43,148 bases of DNA from Bacteroidales bacterium (GCA_012838585.1 DUPB01000043.1:1-43148); one strand, 5' to 3'; positions 7,999-17,449 are shown, numbered from the stretch's first letter. Notes: generated by a model from the letters alone, not told the origin. Program-made: numbers and translations.

Positions 7999-9630
7999 TT
8001 ACGGTTCCAAGTAACGATTGATGGTGCCGCTAAGCTGCAGCAGCGAGATCTCGCACTGCTTGGTGTTGAACTGCGCGGTGAGGAGTCGCTGTTCTGCTTC
8101 AATAAGGCTGTTCTGCGCCTCCCTTAACTCCAATCCCGAGAGGTCGCGCACCTTGTACCGCTCCATGGCGATCTCGTAGTTGAGCTCCGCGTTCTTCAGG
8201 CTTTCGGTCTCCAGGTTGGTCAGTTCGATGTTGTTTTGGTAGGCCATCCACATGTTGGCGAAATCGCTCTCCAGGGCTAACTGAAGCTGTTCGGTTTGCA
8301 GTTCCCTGTTTTGGATCACGATTTGCGCGTTGCGCTGCTCCCGTCTTCGGTTGAGTCCATCGAACAACGTGATGCCCAGCGTGACGCCGGCGGTGGGTCC
8401 CCACGTGCGTTGACGGTTCAAGGAACCGCTGTTGTAGTTGTAGTGCGTGAAGCCGTAGCTGCCGTTTAGTCGAAGGTACGGGTAGTTGCGGCTTTGCAGC
8501 GTTTTCAAGTCGAGTTCGCTCAACCTCTTATTTTTTTCGCTGAGCAGTAGGCGGGCGTTCTGTTGCAGGGTTTGGTCGTGCAGTTGCTCTTTCGGCAGGT
8601 TTCGGTCGAACCTGATGGTGCTGTCTGCCGCCACGAACTGCAGATCCACGTCGACCCCCATCAATTCGTTGAGCCGTATCCTCGAGCTGTTCAGCTTCTC
8701 GTACTGCTGGATAAGTAGGGAGCTGTCGGCATTGAAGTAGACCCGCGCCTGTTGAAGGTCGAGCCTCGAAAGCGCCCCCACCTGGTAGCTGGCCTCCACG
8801 ATGCGAAGCCGCTCTTTAGAGAGCGATACCGCGTATTTCAGGTTGTTCAGCCGGAGTTGTTGCTGCACGTAGTTGTAGTACTCCGCCGTAAGCGTAGCGA
8901 TCAGACTTTCTATGGCCAGGCGGGTGTTGAGTTCCCCTACCGACTGCAACTCTTTCAACCGTTTGTAGTTGGTTTGTACCCGGAACCCCTCGAAGAGGGT
9001 CCAGGAAAGGTTCACCCCCGCGTCCAGTGCCCCCGTGTTGGAAGAGCGGCTTTCTACGGGTTCGCCGCCATTTGATGGGAACTGGTCGCTATTGTTGCTT
9101 CGCACCGTGTAGCCGGAATTGAGGTTTACCGCGGGAAGGAAGCCCGCGTTACCCAAGGTGACGTTGTTGTCGGCGATTTGCTCTTCGTTCCGGACGATCT
9201 GGATCTCGTAGTTGTTCTCAAGACCAATGCGTAAGCACTCCTGGAGGTTTAAAATGGGAAGAACGGTTTCTTGGGCTTGTGAGGGAGCCTGTGTAACATA
9301 ATCGGTTTGCCCGGTTTGCCCGGGCTGAAAGGTCTCTGTCCCATGACCGATTGGTTCAATCGATGTGGTTTGAACTGCTTGACCGGTTTGTGTGGCCTGT
9401 GTGGTTTGCGGGATGAAAGTTAATGTGGCAAGTAGGAGGGCGATAAAAAGGAAGAACGAATATGTTTTAACTCCTTCCGTTACGCCCGCCTCCGCAATGA
9501 TTACACCCGGTTTAGCCGCCCCCGGGTTGACCCTATCTGTTCTTGCTGCCATCGATTTTACGGCTTCGTTGTCGACCATCCACAGGTAATCATCCCTTTT
9601 TAACAGTTTATCTCTCATCGTCTTCATCAT
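7999..9630 (-). CDS. TolC-family outer membrane efflux channel
   Basis: 543 residues from the ATG at 9630, which has A-rich sequence upstream and overlaps the end of the RND gene, suggesting translational coupling. TolC proteins form the trimeric outer membrane channel of tripartite pumps. Evidence is the LNLQECLRIGLENNYEIQIVRN repeat start near residue 127, long amphipathic helices, and a second homologous half (LKTLQSRNYPYLRLNGSYGF.., ..LRLREAQ-like ending). Odd features: the hydrophobic signal segment (TYSFFLFIALLLATL) starts only near residue 56 after a charged extension, and a Thr/Gln-rich stretch (about 75-120) separates it from the domain. A later start would shorten the extension, but no ATG is near the hydrophobic segment. 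Confidence 0.9.
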   Translation of the reverse strand: MMKTMRDKLLKRDDYLWMVDNEAVKSMAARTDRVNPGAAKPGVIIAEAGVTEGVKTYSFFLFIALLLATLTFIPQTTQATQTGQAVQTTSIEPIGHGTETFQPGQTGQTDYVTQAPSQAQETVLPILNLQECLRIGLENNYEIQIVRNEEQIADNNVTLGNAGFLPAVNLNSGYTVRSNNSDQFPSNGGEPVESRSSNTGALDAGVNLSWTLFEGFRVQTNYKRLKELQSVGELNTRLAIESLIATLTAEYYNYVQQQLRLNNLKYAVSLSKERLRIVEASYQVGALSRLDLQQARVYFNADSSLLIQQYEKLNSSRIRLNELMGVDVDLQFVAADSTIRFDRNLPKEQLHDQTLQQNARLLLSEKNKRLSELDLKTLQSRNYPYLRLNGSYGFTHYNYNSGSLNRQRTWGPTAGVTLGITLFDGLNRRREQRNAQIVIQNRELQTEQLQLALESDFANMWMAYQNNIELTNLETESLKNAELNYEIAMERYKVRDLSGLELREAQNSLIEAEQRLLTAQFNTKQCEISLLQLSGTINRYLEP

Positions 9631-12600
9631 GTAATCTTTTTTCTTCCATCCTCTTTCTCTTGGCTTCACGGTCGGTAGAGAAGTACATGTACATGGCCGG
9701 GATCAAGAAGAGGGTCAGCAGGGTGGAGATAAGCAGTCCACCCACCACGGCGGTACCCATCGCGATGCGGCCGTTGGCACCTTCCCCGGTGGCGAACATC
9801 AGCGGCATAAGCCCCAGCACGGTAGAGATACTGGTCATCAGGATGGGGCGCAACCGCAGCATAGAGGCCTCCACGATGGCCTGGTACCGGCCGATTCCCG
9901 CGTTTTGTCGCTGGTTGGCGAACTCCACGATCAAAATCCCGTTCTTGGTGACGAGGCCGACCAGCATGATGATCCCGATTTGGCTGTATATATTCATCGT
10001 CACTCCTCTTGCCCACATGAACAGGAGGGCACCGAAAACGGCGAGGGGAACGGTGAACATGATCACGAACGGGTCTTTGAAACTCTCGAACTGCGCGGCC
10101 ATCACCAGGAAGATAAGCAAGAGGGCTAAGCCGAAGGCGAACAAGAGGCTCGATGAGCTTTCCCGGAAGTTGCGCGATTCCCCTTCGAGGGCGGTTCGGA
10201 AGGTCTCGTCCAGCACGTCGGCCGCGATGCGGTCCATCTCCTCTAATCCCTGTCCCAGCGAGTAGCCGGGAGCCAATCCCGCGGAGACGGTCGCCGAGTT
10301 AAACCGGTTATAGCGGTAGAGCTGGGGAGGGGCCACCGCCTCCTCGAGGGTCACCAGGTTGTCCATCTGGATCATCTGCCCGCTCGAGTTCTTGATGTAG
10401 ATGGTTCGCAGGTCAACAGGCGTGTTGCGCTGCTGCCGGTTAATCTCTCCCAGTATCTGGTATTGCTTGCCGTTCATGTAGAAGTAGCCCATCCGCTGCC
10501 CGCTCAGCGCGTATTGTAACGTCTGCCCTATATCGCGGGTACTTACCCCAAGCATGGCCGCCTTGTCGCGGTCGATGTTGACGCGGGTCTCCGGCTTGGT
10601 GAACTTCAGGTCCACGTCGCTCATCTGGAAGTGGGGACTCGCGTTCACCCGGTCCATGAAAAGGGGGATGAACTCCTGTAGCTTGTCGATGTTGGGCGCT
10701 TGCAACACGTAGCGGATGGGCATGCCCCCGCGGCGCCCACCGAAGGTGGACTGTTGTTGCACGAAGGCGCGGGCGGCGGTCTCGTTCTTCACGCCGCGCG
10801 TGAGCGCTTCCGCGATCTCCATCTGCGAGCGCTCTCGCTCCCGCAAGTCAGGCAGCACCATGCGTACCATCCCGAAACCATTGCGGGTCATCGTGATATT
10901 TGACTCACGCTCCGGTGCGACGGAGTCTGCGATCGCGGAGATGCGGTCGGTATAGTCACGTACAAACTCGTAGGTGGCTCCCTCCGGGGCGGAGCTACGT
11001 ATCATTACCTGCGACCGGTCTTCGAGTGGCGCCATCTCGGCAGGAATCACCTTCCACAGGAGGGCGATGATAGCCGCCGAGAGCAGGATGATGGGAAGCA
11101 CCAGCCACTTGCGCTGCAGGAACGCTTTGAGCCATCTGTTATAGTAACGGTTCATGCCATCGAATACCACCTCGCTCTTTTGGTACAGGCGGCTCTTCTT
11201 TCTCCTCTTCACCAGCATCTTGGACGACAGCATCGGCACGAAGGAGAGGGCGACGAACGCGGAGATGATGACCGCACCCGATATCACGATGCTGAATTCA
11301 CGGAAGAGCCGTCCGGTGAGTCCTTCTAGGAAGATGATCGGGACGAAGATGGCCACCAGGGTGATGGTGGTCGATACCACCGCGAAGAAGATCTCTTTTG
11401 ATCCGGTAATGGAAGCCTTCTCGGGGTCCATCCCATCTTCGATCTTGTGGTAAATGTTTTCCGACACCACGATGGCGTCGTCCACCACCAACCCCACCGC
11501 GAGTACCACCGCGAGCATCGATAGAACGTTGATGGAGAACCCCACGAGGTACATCACGAAGAAGATGCCAATCAGCGAGATGGGGATGACCAGCGTTGGT
11601 ATGAGCGTCACCCGCCAGTTTCTCAGGAAAAGGAAGATGATGGATATCACCAGGATAAACGCGATGATTACCGTGGTCTTCACCTCGCGGATGGAGGCAC
11701 GAATAAAGCGGGTGTTATCGAACGCCACGTCGATGATCACGTCACTGGGAAGGTCCTTGCGCATCTGTTCCATGCGCAGCCTCACCTCATCAGCGATCAT
11801 GATATGGTTGGCCCCCGGCTGTGGGATGATCACGCAGCTCACCATCGGTGTGCCGTTTCGGCGAAGGATATTGTTCCGGTTGGCGGCATCCAGCTCGGCA
11901 TACCCCACGTCCCGGAAGCGCACAACCCGGAAATCGTCCTCGATCAGGATCAGGTTGTTGAACTCTTCCGGTGTCTGCATCAACCCCATCGTTCGAATCG
12001 ACTGCTCGATATGGTCACCCTCGATGCTTCCCGCGGGGAGCTCGATATTCTCCCTATCCAGGGCGCTTTTGATGTCCATGGGGGTGATGTTGTAGGCCGC
12101 CATCTTGATGGGATCTAACCATAGACGCATGGCGTAACGGTACTCCCCCCATATCTCCACCGCGCTCACGTTGGAGATGGTCTGCAGCCGCTCCTTGACC
12201 GTGAGGTCGGCTATCTCGGAGAGTTCCAGGAGTGACCGTACAGGACTCTGCACGGTGATCTGCATGATGGGGTCGGAGTCGGCATCGGCCTTGGCGACCG
12301 TGGGTGGGTCGGTATCGCGTGGCAGGTAGCGTTGAGCGACGGAGACCTTGTCCCTCACGTCGTTCGCCGCCGTCTCCATATCGACGCTCAGCTCGAACTC
12401 CACGGTGATGCGGGCGCTCCCCTGGCTGCTTCGGCTGGTGAGCGACCGGATACCCGGGATGCCGTTGATGTTCTGCTCAAGAGGCTCCGTGATCTGGTTC
12501 TCGATCACCTCCGCGTTGGCCCCGGGGTAAGAGACGTGCACGGTGATGATGGGGTTGTCCACGTTGGGATATTCCCGAACCGGTAGGTTCGTGTAGCCGA

Positions 12601-12679
12601 TAAAGCCGAAGATGAGGATGATCAGCACCATCACCGTCGTCAACACCGGTCGCCTTATGCTCAGTTCCGATAACGTCAT
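9608..12679 (-). CDS. RND multidrug efflux pump, inner membrane subunit (HAE1/AcrB type)
   Basis: 1023 residues, normal for the family. RND pumps use the proton gradient to move drugs, bile salts or lipids from periplasm or membrane into the TolC channel. The sequence has the N-terminal MTLSELSIRRPVLTTVMVLII, the porter region (VREYPNVDNPIITVHVSYPGA), the proton-relay GLVVDDAIVVSEN in helix 4 with both Asp, and the second membrane half (MLVGLVTKNGILIVEFANQ, LRPILMTSISTVLGLMPL). The start lies four bases after the fusion-protein stop, and its end overlaps the TolC start, so the three genes form one operon. Confidence 0.97.
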   Translation of the reverse strand: MTLSELSIRRPVLTTVMVLIILIFGFIGYTNLPVREYPNVDNPIITVHVSYPGANAEVIENQITEPLEQNINGIPGIRSLTSRSSQGSARITVEFELSVDMETAANDVRDKVSVAQRYLPRDTDPPTVAKADADSDPIMQITVQSPVRSLLELSEIADLTVKERLQTISNVSAVEIWGEYRYAMRLWLDPIKMAAYNITPMDIKSALDRENIELPAGSIEGDHIEQSIRTMGLMQTPEEFNNLILIEDDFRVVRFRDVGYAELDAANRNNILRRNGTPMVSCVIIPQPGANHIMIADEVRLRMEQMRKDLPSDVIIDVAFDNTRFIRASIREVKTTVIIAFILVISIIFLFLRNWRVTLIPTLVIPISLIGIFFVMYLVGFSINVLSMLAVVLAVGLVVDDAIVVSENIYHKIEDGMDPEKASITGSKEIFFAVVSTTITLVAIFVPIIFLEGLTGRLFREFSIVISGAVIISAFVALSFVPMLSSKMLVKRRKKSRLYQKSEVVFDGMNRYYNRWLKAFLQRKWLVLPIILLSAAIIALLWKVIPAEMAPLEDRSQVMIRSSAPEGATYEFVRDYTDRISAIADSVAPERESNITMTRNGFGMVRMVLPDLRERERSQMEIAEALTRGVKNETAARAFVQQQSTFGGRRGGMPIRYVLQAPNIDKLQEFIPLFMDRVNASPHFQMSDVDLKFTKPETRVNIDRDKAAMLGVSTRDIGQTLQYALSGQRMGYFYMNGKQYQILGEINRQQRNTPVDLRTIYIKNSSGQMIQMDNLVTLEEAVAPPQLYRYNRFNSATVSAGLAPGYSLGQGLEEMDRIAADVLDETFRTALEGESRNFRESSSSLLFAFGLALLLIFLVMAAQFESFKDPFVIMFTVPLAVFGALLFMWARGVTMNIYSQIGIIMLVGLVTKNGILIVEFANQRQNAGIGRYQAIVEASMLRLRPILMTSISTVLGLMPLMFATGEGANGRIAMGTAVVGGLLISTLLTLFLIPAMYMYFSTDREAKRKRMEEKRLHDEDDER

Positions 12680-12683
12680 CTCT

Positions 12684-13790
12684 TTACTCTGCTCGGTTTT
12701 CCTCCATGCGGTCGATAACCACCGGCATCCCTGTCCGTAGCTGCATCACGCCGGTGGTCAACAGCGTGTCCCCTATGTTTAGGCCACTTACCACCTCTAC
12801 CGATGAGGCGGTTCGCATGCCGGTGATGATCTCCACTTCCCTGGCCGTCCCACCCTGGTAGACGTAAGCGATATCGCGTCCCATCTCTTTTACACTGGAT
12901 ATGCTGGGAATCACGATGGCGTTCTCTATCTGGTCGAGGCTAACGCGAATGTTGGCCGATTGCCCCGGTTTAATCTTGCCATCGCTGTTGTGGTAGCGGG
13001 CGCGGGCGAAGAGGCTAAGCGTCCGCAGGTCCAAACGCGATTCCACCGCGTAGACGGTCGCGTTATACTCCTGGAGGTCGTTCTTGACCTGAAAAGTGAT
13101 CTCCGTGCCAGGCCTTATCTCGTTTACGAAGTTTTCGGTTAGCGAGAACTCGATTTTAAGTGGGGAGAGTTTGGTGAGCGTGGAGACGACCACCTGTGAT
13201 GAAGCGTAGGCACCCTCGCTCACCAATCGCAGCCCGATTACCCCATCAAAGGGTGCTCGTAGCTCGGTTTGGCGCAGGCGTGCTTTCACCAGCTCGATAT
13301 CGGCTTTTAACGTCTCAAGCTGGGTGGCGACCGACTGGTAGGTCTCTTGACTGATGGCGTCTTTCTCGAGCAGTGTCTGTTGCCGGTAAACCCGGTCTTG
13401 GGCCAGCGGTAGCTGCGCTTCCAGTTTTTTCAACTCGGCCTGTAGCGGGGCATCGTTTACCTTGGCGAGCAGCTCCCCCTTTCGCACGCTTGTCCCCTCT
13501 TGGAAGTAGATGTCGGTGATCCTTCCCGAGGTCTCGAAGACCAGGTCTACCTCTTCATCGGGGAGTAGCTTCCCGGTAATGCGGAAGAGGTTGTTCAAGG
13601 TTTGTGGTTTTAGTACCGTCGCGCTGACCGATAGCGGTGCTCGTCCGCCCCCGCCGGGGGAGGATTCTCCCGGTGGCATATCGCTCGCTCCGCCGGTACC
13701 TGCCCGTTGCTTGATCTTCGGGAAAAAGATGATCCCAAGCAGAAGCAGCACGATGGCGGCGAGAACGATCGCTTTGGTTTTTTTACTCAT
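12684..13790 (-). CDS. RND efflux periplasmic adaptor (membrane fusion protein, HlyD/MdtA type)
   Basis: 368 residues from the ATG at 13790 (MSKKTKAIVLAAIVLLLLG). The open frame extends to 13934 but that extension has no domain character. One N-terminal membrane anchor is followed by a Gly/Pro linker, a lipoyl-like half (ETSGRITDIYFQEGTSVRKGELLAKV), a helical hairpin (LPLAQDRVYRQQTLLEKDAISQ..), the second lipoyl half (LRAPFDGVIGLRLVSEGAYAS) and a beta-barrel/membrane-proximal region. It links the RND pump to TolC. It is the first gene of the efflux operon; no adjacent TetR or MarR regulator was seen. Confidence 0.95.
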   Translation of the reverse strand: MSKKTKAIVLAAIVLLLLGIIFFPKIKQRAGTGGASDMPPGESSPGGGGRAPLSVSATVLKPQTLNNLFRITGKLLPDEEVDLVFETSGRITDIYFQEGTSVRKGELLAKVNDAPLQAELKKLEAQLPLAQDRVYRQQTLLEKDAISQETYQSVATQLETLKADIELVKARLRQTELRAPFDGVIGLRLVSEGAYASSQVVVSTLTKLSPLKIEFSLTENFVNEIRPGTEITFQVKNDLQEYNATVYAVESRLDLRTLSLFARARYHNSDGKIKPGQSANIRVSLDQIENAIVIPSISSVKEMGRDIAYVYQGGTAREVEIITGMRTASSVEVVSGLNIGDTLLTTGVMQLRTGMPVVIDRMEENRAE

Positions 13791-13936
13791 CTGATTTGTT
13801 TTTTCGCTTGCTCTTGTATGATTGGTGCACGCCAAAGAGAAGGCCTTTACCATGCATTTGCCTGAGCCGCTACCGTTCATCCAACTGTTTGCGCATACGA
13901 AAGACAAGATCTTGGTAACAGGCCAAGAAAACAAAT

Positions 13937-13944
13937 CAAAAGTA
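13937..13944 (-). promoter_or_regulatory. Candidate -7 box for the efflux operon
   Basis: The minus strand reads TACTTTTG, a match to TAnnTTTG, about 147 bases before the adaptor ATG. If used, transcription would begin inside the upstream extension of the adaptor frame, which supports the shorter start. No convincing -33 box. Confidence 0.4.
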
Positions 13945-14005
13945 CCTATTTATACCAGAAAGGAGGCTTGTTGCATGCCGATTTTAGTTTTTTTATAGCA
14001 ATTAA

Positions 14006-14030
14006 TCGACATACCGCCGGAAAATGTCGA
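14006..14030 (-). terminator. Hairpin downstream of the fimbrillin gene
   Basis: TCGACAT (14006-14012) pairs with ATGTCGA (14024-14030) around an 11-base loop, about 60 bases after the fimbrillin stop in the direction of its transcription. No T-run follows directly, so intrinsic termination is uncertain. Confidence 0.3.
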
Positions 14031-14092
14031 CGAACGAGCCTCCCTTTACGTGTTAAAACAGCCTTTTTCTATAGCGGCGTCACGCGGCAAAA

Positions 14093-15361
14093 CTAATCGA
14101 TAAACTCGTACTCTTTGGCGCCTTTGAGTCCCATGGCGGAGTAGTATGAGTCGATGTTTCCCTTGATCTTTACTTTTTTGTTGAAGTTCGCGGGGTTGTC
14201 CTTTAGGTTAAGTGCCTTTCTAACCGCTCCCGCGGGGAGCTCGACAGGTATGACCTTCTCCTTGTCGGTCTCGTTTTGGGTATCGGCCAGTGCTAGACTG
14301 GTAGCAGATGTGGCTGTAGCTTCGGGGACAAAGCTGTTTATCGAGGTGCCTTTAAAGGAGCCGACGATGTAGCCCTCCACCCAGACCTGGGGTTGTCCCA
14401 CGCTCGCTTGCGCCTCCGCTACGGTGAAGGGCGCTTTTTTAGACCCTTTCACAACGGGTGGGGTGTCACCCGTACGGTTAGCGGTCACGCTTGCCGTGGG
14501 GCCCTCCACCCAAGGGGTGATGCTCCCTTCCGCGGCGATGGTTGTCTCCTGCGCGAAGAGGGTCACGTTGTACGTGTATTTCGTGCCGGGTTGAAACGCG
14601 TTGATCTCCAATACTTCGCCGAGCGGAAAGCTGTACACCTCTATCTCGTCGCCAATCACGAACCAGAGCTTCACCGCGCTAAGGTTTGATTGCGGCAGCA
14701 GGATGGCCTCCGCGGAGGTTCCCCCGTTACCCATCCGAAAGGGGATGTCACCCTGTTTGCTGGGCGAAGACAGCATACCGGTAGCCAGGTCGAACGTGGC
14801 CTCCGTGTTCGCGTTGCTGATGATCACGCTGAGCTCGCTCAGGTTCACCGACTGTCCCGGCTCTATATTTAGCACCACTTTCGTTAGTTGATGGGTAAAC
14901 TGCATGCCCACGTGCGGGTTCTTGTCGTTTAGCCCCTGCGTGTTGTTGGAGTAGAGCAGGTCGATTTGAGACTGTGAGCTTTGGTTGCTCACGTTCACAG
15001 GGTAGCTGTGATTCGATATATTATCCCGGTAGGGGTGGTAGCCGATGAAGTCGACGTCCGAGCCATCGAATGGGAAGATGATTTGCTCTTTCTCGTTGGC
15101 CGGCGTGAACGAGGAGTTGCCCGTGGTGCTGTACTTCACGTTATCTCGAAGGACCGATGCGCTCAGTGAGCCCCCGGATGGGATCATGTAAACGCCGATG
15201 GCATCGCCCTTCTCCCAGGTGGAGTTGGTGACGCGGGTTCGCATTCCCGCTATTTCGGCAGAGAGTTCAATGGGGCGGCCTCTCAACGCGGGGTCAATTA
15301 CATCACCTTCGCACGCGATTAGCGCCAGAAGTAACAATGGTATTAACGATTTAAGTTTCAT
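14093..15361 (-). CDS. Fimbrillin-family lipoprotein with C-terminal DUF6359-like domain
   Basis: 422 residues. The signal peptide MKLKSLIPLLLLALIAC ends in a lipobox with Cys17. Residues about 30-290 fit the fimbrillin (FimA/Mfa-like) fold: an ELSAEIAGMRTRVTNSTWEKGDAIGVYM start, a HPYRDN/NDL-type core, the FTHQLTKVVLNIEPG strand near 150 and KYTYNVTLFAQE near 260, ending in ITPWVEG. In fimbriae these are donor-strand pilins exported as lipoproteins. The last ~110 residues (APFTVAEAQASVGQPQVWVEGYIVG .. NFNKKVKIKGNIDSYYSAMGLKGAKEYEF) resemble DUF6359, an OB-like domain. A stand-alone fimbrillin fused to this domain suggests a tip or surface adhesin more than a major subunit. No neighbouring fimbrial gene is present. 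Confidence 0.8.
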   Translation of the reverse strand: MKLKSLIPLLLLALIACEGDVIDPALRGRPIELSAEIAGMRTRVTNSTWEKGDAIGVYMIPSGGSLSASVLRDNVKYSTTGNSSFTPANEKEQIIFPFDGSDVDFIGYHPYRDNISNHSYPVNVSNQSSQSQIDLLYSNNTQGLNDKNPHVGMQFTHQLTKVVLNIEPGQSVNLSELSVIISNANTEATFDLATGMLSSPSKQGDIPFRMGNGGTSAEAILLPQSNLSAVKLWFVIGDEIEVYSFPLGEVLEINAFQPGTKYTYNVTLFAQETTIAAEGSITPWVEGPTASVTANRTGDTPPVVKGSKKAPFTVAEAQASVGQPQVWVEGYIVGSFKGTSINSFVPEATATSATSLALADTQNETDKEKVIPVELPAGAVRKALNLKDNPANFNKKVKIKGNIDSYYSAMGLKGAKEYEFID

Positions 15362-15377
15362 GATACAGTAGACAATA

Positions 15378-15413
15378 AGTAAAAAGTAAACAGTAAACAG
15401 TAAACAGTAAAAC
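15378..15413. repeat. 7-base tandem repeat (AGTAAAC) upstream of the fimbrillin gene
   Basis: Three exact AGTAAAC units (15385-15405) plus imperfect flanking units (15378-15384, 15406-15413). On the coding strand this is a TTTACTG ladder 17-52 bases before the fimbrillin ATG, in the promoter/leader window, and just after the GH127 stop. Confidence 0.8.
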
Positions 15414-15430
15414 AGTAGCCGGTGTGCCGG

Positions 15431-17338
15431 TTACTTGTAATCAACCCACACCTTCATTTGCCCGGCTTCGCGGTTGTCCCAGGCGTAATAGGGGATAAAG
15501 GTGATCGTTTGATCGCCCGTGACCGCCTCGATGGTGGTCACCCCGTTGAGGAGTGAGGGAACAAATGCCGTGTTAAACCGCGTGTCGGCTGAAAGGGTTA
15601 GCTCGTCGAACGAAGGGTTATCCACCTCCTCCATGCAATAGACGAGGGGCCCACGTTGCACGCTCCGTTTGTCGATGTTCTCTTTTACCCGGGGATCGGC
15701 TTGCACCATCTTCACGGGCATATCCATCGTGAGCGTTATTTCGTCATTCTCGTTCCAGAGCCTATCGATGACCGCGTATCCCTTTTCAACCGGTACCCCT
15801 TCAATCGCTTCCCCGTTCACCGCGATCGAGTAGTTCTCACACCAGTCGGGGATCCGCAGGCGAATCTCTTTTTCCATTGGCTTCCGAAGTGCTTTCACGC
15901 TCAGCTTCACGTTTCCATCCCATGGGTAATCGGTCGCCTGCTGCAGGGTGAAACGCTCCTTCCCCTTTTTCCCGGTTTTGATCTCCGCGTTGTTGCCCAC
16001 GTAGAGGTTGACCCATACCGCGTCCTCGGACAATCCGTATATATAGTTCCCGATGGAGGGCAGGAAGCGGGATACCTGGCTCGGGCAACAGGCCGTGCCG
16101 TACCACGCGCGGCGGTGATGGTCACCGTGCGAAGCCAGGGGGTTCACGTAGAAGAACAGGTCGCCACGCAATGAGATCCCGGCAAGCGCACCGTTGTATA
16201 GTGAGCGCTCCAAGACGTCCACGTACTTGGCATCGCCGGTGAGCTCGTTCATTCGGGAGTTCCATAACACCATTCCCACCGAGGCGCACGTTTCGCAATA
16301 GGCTTCGTAATTGGGTAAGTCGTACGGCTCGGTAAAGCCCTCGTTATGCCTTGAAGAGCCAATGCCGCCGGTGATGTACATCTTTCTGAGCACAACATCA
16401 TCCCATAGGCGATCCAGTGCCCGCATGTATCCCTCATCTTGCTTCAAGGCGGCCACATCGGCCATCCCGCAGAAGAGGTACATGGCGCGTACGGCATGGC
16501 CGGTTATCTCCTCCAAATCCCTTACCGGCACCTCGTCCTGGTAATAGATCGGGTTCCAGGTACCCTCCGAGCCTTTGCTGCCATGTCCATGCCCGCGCTC
16601 CTCAAGCAGCCAGTAAGCAAAATCAAGGTATTTCTCTTCGTTGGTTACCTTGTACAGCTTCACCAATGCCAGCTCGATCTCTTCGTGTCCCGGGACCCAG
16701 TGACGTTTGTCGGGACCGAACAGGCTCATCATATGCTCCACCATTCGAATCGATACATCCAGCAACGTGCGTTTGCCCGTGGCTTGATAGTAGGCCACCG
16801 CTGCTTCAATCATATGACCGGCACAGTACATCTCGTGCTTGTCCATGTTATCCCACCGCTTGTTCAGATCGGTCAGCGAGTAAAAAGTGTTGATGTAGCC
16901 ATCCGGCTCTTGTGCCGCCGCGAATTTTTCGATCCACTCGTCGCACTTCTGCTCCAGTTGGGGGTCAGGGTAGTTGATTAGGCTATAGGCCATTCCCTCC
17001 AATGCTTTGTAGACGTCGGAGTCATCGTAAAAGATGCCCGAGTGCTCCCCGCTCTTGTTGGCGGCGTTCTCGAAATTCCGGATCCTTCCCGTCTTATGTT
17101 CAATTTGGTCGATGCAGACGGGGAGGGTAGTGGTCACGTGGCTCTTCAGTCGTGGCGACCAGAAATTATCGGTAATCTTTACCTGTGAGAAGTCTACCTG
17201 TTGGATCCTCTTCGAGGAGAGAGCCTGTTCCCCTTTACCCGTTTTCGTCGTGCAGCCTAAAACGAAAAATAGGGGAAGGAGTATGATCCAATACCTGTTC
17301 AGGGTGGATAGTGCGTGGGTTCGATTTGAAAATGTCAT
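15431..17338 (-). CDS. GH127 beta-L-arabinofuranosidase family lipoprotein
   Basis: 635 residues with a lipoprotein signal (LPLFFVLGC, Cys29). GH127 enzymes use a zinc-bound cysteine as nucleophile. The full set is visible: Glu349 and Cys351 in YCETCAS, and Cys417-Cys418 in YGTACCPSQ, matching the Glu/Cys/Cys-Cys arrangement of the characterised bifidobacterial enzyme. The N-terminal alpha/alpha barrel has SDVYKALEGMAYSL and QEPDGYINTFY; C-terminal beta domains follow. Known activities are release of beta-L-arabinofuranose and, in one rhamnogalacturonan-II system, an aceric-acid linkage, so substrate is not certain. It diverges from the GH2-GH51 pair with a shared ~140-base promoter region. 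Confidence 0.93.
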   Translation of the reverse strand: MTFSNRTHALSTLNRYWIILLPLFFVLGCTTKTGKGEQALSSKRIQQVDFSQVKITDNFWSPRLKSHVTTTLPVCIDQIEHKTGRIRNFENAANKSGEHSGIFYDDSDVYKALEGMAYSLINYPDPQLEQKCDEWIEKFAAAQEPDGYINTFYSLTDLNKRWDNMDKHEMYCAGHMIEAAVAYYQATGKRTLLDVSIRMVEHMMSLFGPDKRHWVPGHEEIELALVKLYKVTNEEKYLDFAYWLLEERGHGHGSKGSEGTWNPIYYQDEVPVRDLEEITGHAVRAMYLFCGMADVAALKQDEGYMRALDRLWDDVVLRKMYITGGIGSSRHNEGFTEPYDLPNYEAYCETCASVGMVLWNSRMNELTGDAKYVDVLERSLYNGALAGISLRGDLFFYVNPLASHGDHHRRAWYGTACCPSQVSRFLPSIGNYIYGLSEDAVWVNLYVGNNAEIKTGKKGKERFTLQQATDYPWDGNVKLSVKALRKPMEKEIRLRIPDWCENYSIAVNGEAIEGVPVEKGYAVIDRLWNENDEITLTMDMPVKMVQADPRVKENIDKRSVQRGPLVYCMEEVDNPSFDELTLSADTRFNTAFVPSLLNGVTTIEAVTGDQTITFIPYYAWDNREAGQMKVWVDYK

Positions 17339-17449
17339 ACAGTAATCTTATTAAAGGGTGCGTGCCTATTTTTTAGTCTGACGACTAAGTTACAAAAAAT
17401 AAAGGACAATCTTCGCCTGTTTTCGTTTTCATCTTCGAAAGAATATCAC

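Larger units (their letters stand above)
13791..14092. other. Noncoding region upstream of the efflux operon
   Basis: About 300 bases between the start of the efflux operon and the end of the fimbrillin gene, both on the minus strand. It holds a candidate -7 box (13937-13944) and a 7-base-stem hairpin (14006-14030). Apart from the unlikely N-terminal extension of the adaptor frame, no gene is visible. Confidence 0.6.

Noticed and set aside
13791-13934. Upstream extension of the membrane fusion protein frame
   Set aside because: A candidate promoter box lies just upstream of it and the normal anchor follows the ATG at 13790.
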